DNA of 64,000 bases from Ceratodon purpureus (taxonomy: Eukaryota > Streptophyta > Bryopsida > Pseudoditrichales > Ditrichaceae): contig CM026426.1 of assembly GCA_014871385.1 (NCBI GenBank), positions 109,774,457 through 109,838,456 of the forward strand. Direction: 5' to 3'. The notes beneath the pieces are model-generated. The model searched no databases. It was given only the letters and a program-made list of their open reading frames with translations, and had not been told where the DNA came from. Made by a program: the position numbers and the translations under genes. The first letter of the stretch is position 1. Each line of letters starts with the position of its first letter. This document shows positions 60,305 to 64,000 of this stretch, piece after piece.

Positions 60305-61706
60305 ACGCAACAGGAGCTTGATTGATTGTGTGCAAAATGTATGCAAATGCATGCAATCCATGTCTGTCTGCAAAACCTTTGCTGGGATTTTTGGAATAAC
60401 ATTGCCGTTGGATGAAGTTGTTTAGGTTCTCATTTTTTTAATGCATAGCATATAAATGAAACAGTTCAAATGGATTGTGTTTTTGTACATTGGGCACACC
60501 GGACTAGGAACCAAAAATAGTAACTTTTGATTTTATGAGTACTTTTCCAAATTTCAAAATTAGTCCGAGTCTTTAAACTACAATCTTCATACAATTTGTA
60601 TCAACTCGTCCTTTTCTAGAATTGCTTGTACAGTGTTGGACAAAGATATTGTTTATATTGCTATTATTACTTAAAATTTGTATATTCAACTTTAACTAGT
60701 AATAGTGTGTGAGCAGTCAAATGCTCACTTTTCTCATTTTCTTCAAAATTCTATTAGTTTGGTTGAATTTTACAATTTTTATGTTAAAAATGGCAAAAAC
60801 TAGACTAGTTAGACCTTTAAACACTAATTATTTCATTTTTTACTAATTTCCTTCAAATCCCTAAGTGTTAGTGCTTTTATTTTCTTATAGTGTTCTTTTT
60901 CCCCCTTCCACTCCTAAATTTTAATTTCCCTTTCTATTTTTTATTTTTTATTTTTTATTCTATAAGTTTTATTTTTCATTTTCCATTTTTTATTTCTTCG
61001 TTTTAACTTCTTTTCCATTTTTCCATTGTCTCCTTTTCTCTCTCTTATTTTTCTCATTATCTATCTTTTTATGTTTCATTTTCTATTCTTTATTTTTCTA
61101 TTTTTCTAGTTGCCTGAACAAAAACCTGGAAGAACTCAAGGCGGTTGCATTAATGCAGCCGCCACAAATTACAGAGAGCGTGCATCTCCACCTGAGCTAC
61201 GCTAGTGAGCAGGAAAGTTATTCAGAGGGAAAAAATGTGAACCGACCGATGATGATCCTAGCATAAGCTACAGAAGTTGTGTCGGTTAGAAGTAGAAAAA
61301 ATAGTGGTTATTTAGTAATTGCCAATGAAGTTTAGTGGATTAGTGAATGGGATTGGAGGTTGATAATTTTCATTGCTTCAAAAATCCAAATGTCATCTGA
61401 AAACTATATTAGTATTATTCAAATAGTTAAGTTAGTGGCTACATTATTTAGGACAGGGGAAAAAGAAAATAATAGTTAAATGACTTGAAACTTAAAAAAG
61501 TAAAATAAAACAAAACAAAAAGTAGGTAAATAAGTTAGAATGGAGATAGATGTACATGCATGTGCATGACATGGGAAGAAGCAAGAAGCTAAGTTCAAAA
61601 AAGAATAATTGAGAGAGGAGGCGACTTTTGTATGAGGAAGAGGCTGCCGGCTGGGGCCAAGGGGGTTGACTCTGTAATTTGTGGAGAGCGCATTGGAAGA
61701 AAACCC

Positions 61707-61858
61707 GTCGTTCCTGACCGGCATTAGAGGGGCTCAGGAGTCAGGTTCACCACAACAGACAAAATAAATTAGTAAAATAATGGTTTAAATTAATAATTTA
61801 TTTTGTTTGTTGTGGCGAATCTGACTCATGAACCCCTCTCATGCCGGTCAGGAACGTC
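61707..61858. mobile_element. 146-bp MITE with ~60-bp inverted repeats
   Basis: The ends GTTCCTGACCGGCAT and the complement of GTTCCTGACCGGCAT extend into long inverted arms (GAGGGG(C/T)TCA, CACAACA...AAAATAAATTA), separated by about 14 bases. GTC flanks both sides, consistent with a 3-bp duplication. It is inserted in arm B. The superfamily is uncertain (CACTA-like or PIF-like by duplication length). Confidence 0.8.
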
Positions 61859-63199
61859 ACTTCTGCTACCAGTGTCGGTGCTGCTTAGAGGGGGATAGGC
61901 TGTTGAGTCAGGGGAGAGAGTTAGTGAGTCAGTAGTCGGATAGTTGGTGGGAGGAGACAGTAGAGTTGAGGATGGTGCATGGTGTATGTGAGAAGCTAGT
62001 GAGTGCATGGGTGTTAAAGGTGAGGTGAGCAGCGGATGTGCTGTGGAGATTAGAATAGTGAGTGTGCAAGGGAGTTAGTGAGTGTAGGTGGGGGCTGTGG
62101 TCGCACGGTGCAAGCGCACTAGCCTGCGGAGAAGGAGTTAATGGTAGGAGGAGCGGTTGAATGTGTGTGAGGGTAGAGCTTAGTCTGAGATCAGGGAAGT
62201 TAGTAAGCTGGTGGTAGTTAGTAAAAGTGAGTAGGAAGTGTATGGGAGTGTGAAGGGACAGCTGAATGTGATAGCATGGCTGCGGTTAGGATGGGTAGCG
62301 GTGTAGTTGCAAGGTGCGAGGAATCGTGATTTTTGAATGCAACATCGAATCAGCAGGAAGAGTAGAGGCGGTGGCTGCTAGAAGAACTAGATTTGCAGGT
62401 GAAGCTGTCGACCGTCGGCACTTGAAAGGAGCTGCCGAGAATTTCGGAGGAGCTCAGCTTGAGGCGGTTGGTCGTTGAATTTTGAGGAGATGTTCGAAGG
62501 GGAGGCCGGCTTTATGATTTGCAGTCTCGTTCGGTCCTCTTGTTGGTTGTAGGTGGCTGTGAAGAGCCGGTGGTGGCAAACTGATGTGGTGATGTGCATG
62601 AGCAATTGGGGGAGGCTCGGTGGATTGTGTTTTGGTTTGTTTTGTTCCGTGCTGGTTCAAGAGGCCGGCTCGAGGAGTGTTCAGTGAAGAGAAGCGTGGG
62701 CAGTTCGGTGGATTTCAAGTGAGTTGGAGGCGGCGGCTCAGTGGTTGGAGTCAAGGGCGAAAGGAGGTTGCCCGGGATTTTTGGCCGTGAGTTGTGAAGG
62801 AAGACCGCAAGCTGCGACGAGGGCGTGTCGTGTGTGAGGGGCGACGGTGGATCAGCTCCGAATTCCTGGTTGGGAGTTCAAAAATATTAGGAGTAGTGAA
62901 GGACGTCGATGAAGAATCGAAGCAGGCCGGCTGCGGTGGTTTTTGAGTGAAAGGTGGTGACTGAACCTGCCGCCGAAGAGAAGATCGAAGAGCTTAGGCT
63001 GCAGTTCGACGGATTCGGGTGCTGGTACGGGGGTTAGTTTGTTATTATTTTCTTGTGGCTGCAATTCCGGTGGAGGCTGCGAGAGATTGGAGCTATCGGT
63101 GGTGGTAGCTTGGCGGTCGCAGGCTTCTCAAGGCTGGTGGTTGGTGTTTTTTGTTTGTTTTTGTTTCGTGTTCGTTACTTGATGGTGCAGGCTACCGGA

Positions 63200-63745
63200 G
63201 GGAAGCAAAGGCTTGGTGGGCTCGCCTCGTCACTAAGGGCGGGGCAAAACAGGGGGAGCGCGGAGGCTGCCCCGCCCTCGCTCTGCCCGCAGCCTCCCTG
63301 ACCTTGCCCTCGCCCAACCCTTGCAGGCCCGACCCAGCCCGCCTGTTCCCTCCTGTTCCCTCCTGTTCCCTCCTGTTCCCTCCTGTTCCCTCCTGTTCCC
63401 TCCTGTTTCCAACATACTAACCAAAACATGTCATCAACCCAAAGAGGATGGAGAATATTCGACAAAGGAGTCATCAACTCTAAGACGACGTTTCGGTGTA
63501 GGGAACTACCGTGGCTACGCCGTAGGGACAGGATAGTACAATTGAATTCAGGTAAGTTTTTTCCTACGGGTGGGAATAGGCGGGAACAGGAGGGAACGGT
63601 CTGGAGAGAAGGGCCCGGGCTGGGTTGCCTGGTCGGGGTTGGAACGGGAAGGTTGCGGGCAGGGAGGGAGTGGGGTAGCTTCCGTGCTCCCCCTGCTTTG
63701 TCCCGCCCTTAGTGGCGAAGGTGGACGAGGTTTCCGGCTGGGAGC
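63200..63745. mobile_element. GC-rich foldback element with minisatellite arms
   Basis: The left arm (CGTCACTAAGGGCGGGGCAA, then AGGGGGAGCGCGGAGGCT) is the imperfect inverse of the right arm (63572-63725). The arms flank a loop of about 160 bp. The inner ends are copies of a 10-bp tandem unit. No coding capacity is evident, and target duplications were not resolved. Confidence 0.65.
63341..63410 (+). repeat. 10-bp minisatellite, seven units
   Basis: TCCTGTTCCC is repeated, five perfect units plus one variant at each end (GCCTGTTCCC and TCCTGTTTCC). The opposite arm of the foldback element has about three inverted units at 63572-63601, so copy number has changed since the arms formed. Confidence 0.95.
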
Positions 63746-64000
63746 AGAGGAAGCTACAGTTCTAACTAGCGAACAAACAAGTGCTGGCGGTGGGAATCCA
63801 TCATTCACCCTTGTTAATTTTTTAGTTTTTGTTAATTTTGATTGGAAACTTATGTGTTCCCTTGTGAGGGCTGTTTGAAGTGATCGACTTATGTGTTAAA
63901 AATTGTGCATTTATGCACACAAAAAACTTATAAGTTTTTTGTGATTGTTGTTGTGAATTAATTGTGTGTCTTACCTTGTTTTGAGAATTATTGCATGTAT

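Larger units (their letters stand above)
60708..64000 (+). repeat. LTR-like repeat arm B, runs off the window
   Basis: Starts TGTGAGCAGTCAAATGCTCA, then a T-rich part and a GGCGGTTGCATTAATGCAGC palindrome (61141-61162). A G-rich part (61.5-63.2 kb) follows, complementary in type to the C-rich part of arm A. It contains two smaller insertions (61710-61855 and about 63200-63745). No PBS, coding domain or terminal CA is visible before the window ends. Confidence 0.55.

Noticed and set aside
1-64000. CRISPR arrays, bacterial operons, phage or viral genes
   Set aside because: No regularly spaced direct repeats, ribosome-binding-site-led gene clusters or viral replication or capsid motifs were seen. 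The gene structures have introns.

Overview
The window is AT-rich eukaryotic nuclear DNA. It has short introns with GT..AG borders, long T- and A-tracts, and almost nothing but transposable-element sequence. The transposon families are Mutator-like elements with SWIM zinc fingers, a CACTA/EnSpm TNP2 transposase, CACTA-type MITEs, tRNA-derived SINE-like units and long LTR-like repeats. Together they point to a land plant. The MULE family at 18.9-23.4 kb looks to me like ones common in bryophyte or lycophyte genomes, but that is recollection and not shown here. I see no rRNA or functional tRNA gene, no CRISPR array, and no clearly intact single-copy cellular gene. Two fragments of ordinary plant genes are present: an isolated LSM1-like exon (5.95 kb) and the C-terminal half of a BCS1-type AAA+ ATPase (15.35-16.07 kb).

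Layout. 1.4-4.8 kb: a decayed MULE transposase (+). 5.9-6.5 kb: the LSM1-like exon, a 15-bp tandem repeat and a GC-rich patch. 6636-14872: a complete-ended 8.24-kb MULE with about 340-bp terminal inverted repeats and a perfect 9-bp target duplication (GGCGGTAAA). It carries two convergent genes: a SWIM transposase (+) that has lost the middle of its catalytic domain, and an apparently intact four-exon zinc-finger accessory gene (-). 15-16.7 kb: a SINE-like unit, the AAA+ fragment and a 368-bp near-perfect palindrome. 18.2-31.4 kb: genes of one or more further large elements, namely a decayed MULE transposase (-, 23.4 to 18.9 kb), a many-exon gene (+, 24.2-28.4 kb) with RNA polymerase II CTD-like heptads and a GNHR motif, and a third gene (-, 31.4 to 28.5 kb). 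35.7-41.6 kb: a decayed CACTA TNP2 transposase (-). 47.6-50.7 kb: a multi-exon gene (+) resembling the second ORF of CACTA elements. 53.6-64 kb: repeats, including two long LTR-like arms facing away from each other, several MITEs and minisatellites.

The most interesting pattern is a 735-738-bp nested element present three times (8283, 21200, 30603). Its ends start GGGGGA(A)GCACAATAAAGTG, and copy 1 has a perfect 5-bp target duplication (CATGT). Each copy interrupts a coding segment of a different transposon gene, and all three have the same orientation relative to the host gene. Removing copy 1 restores the host frame exactly. Most genes here carry stops or frameshifts, so the window records successive rounds of transposons inserting into transposons. 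The best candidates for something undescribed are this nested family, the intact accessory gene of the 8.24-kb MULE, and the CTD-heptad/GNHR gene.
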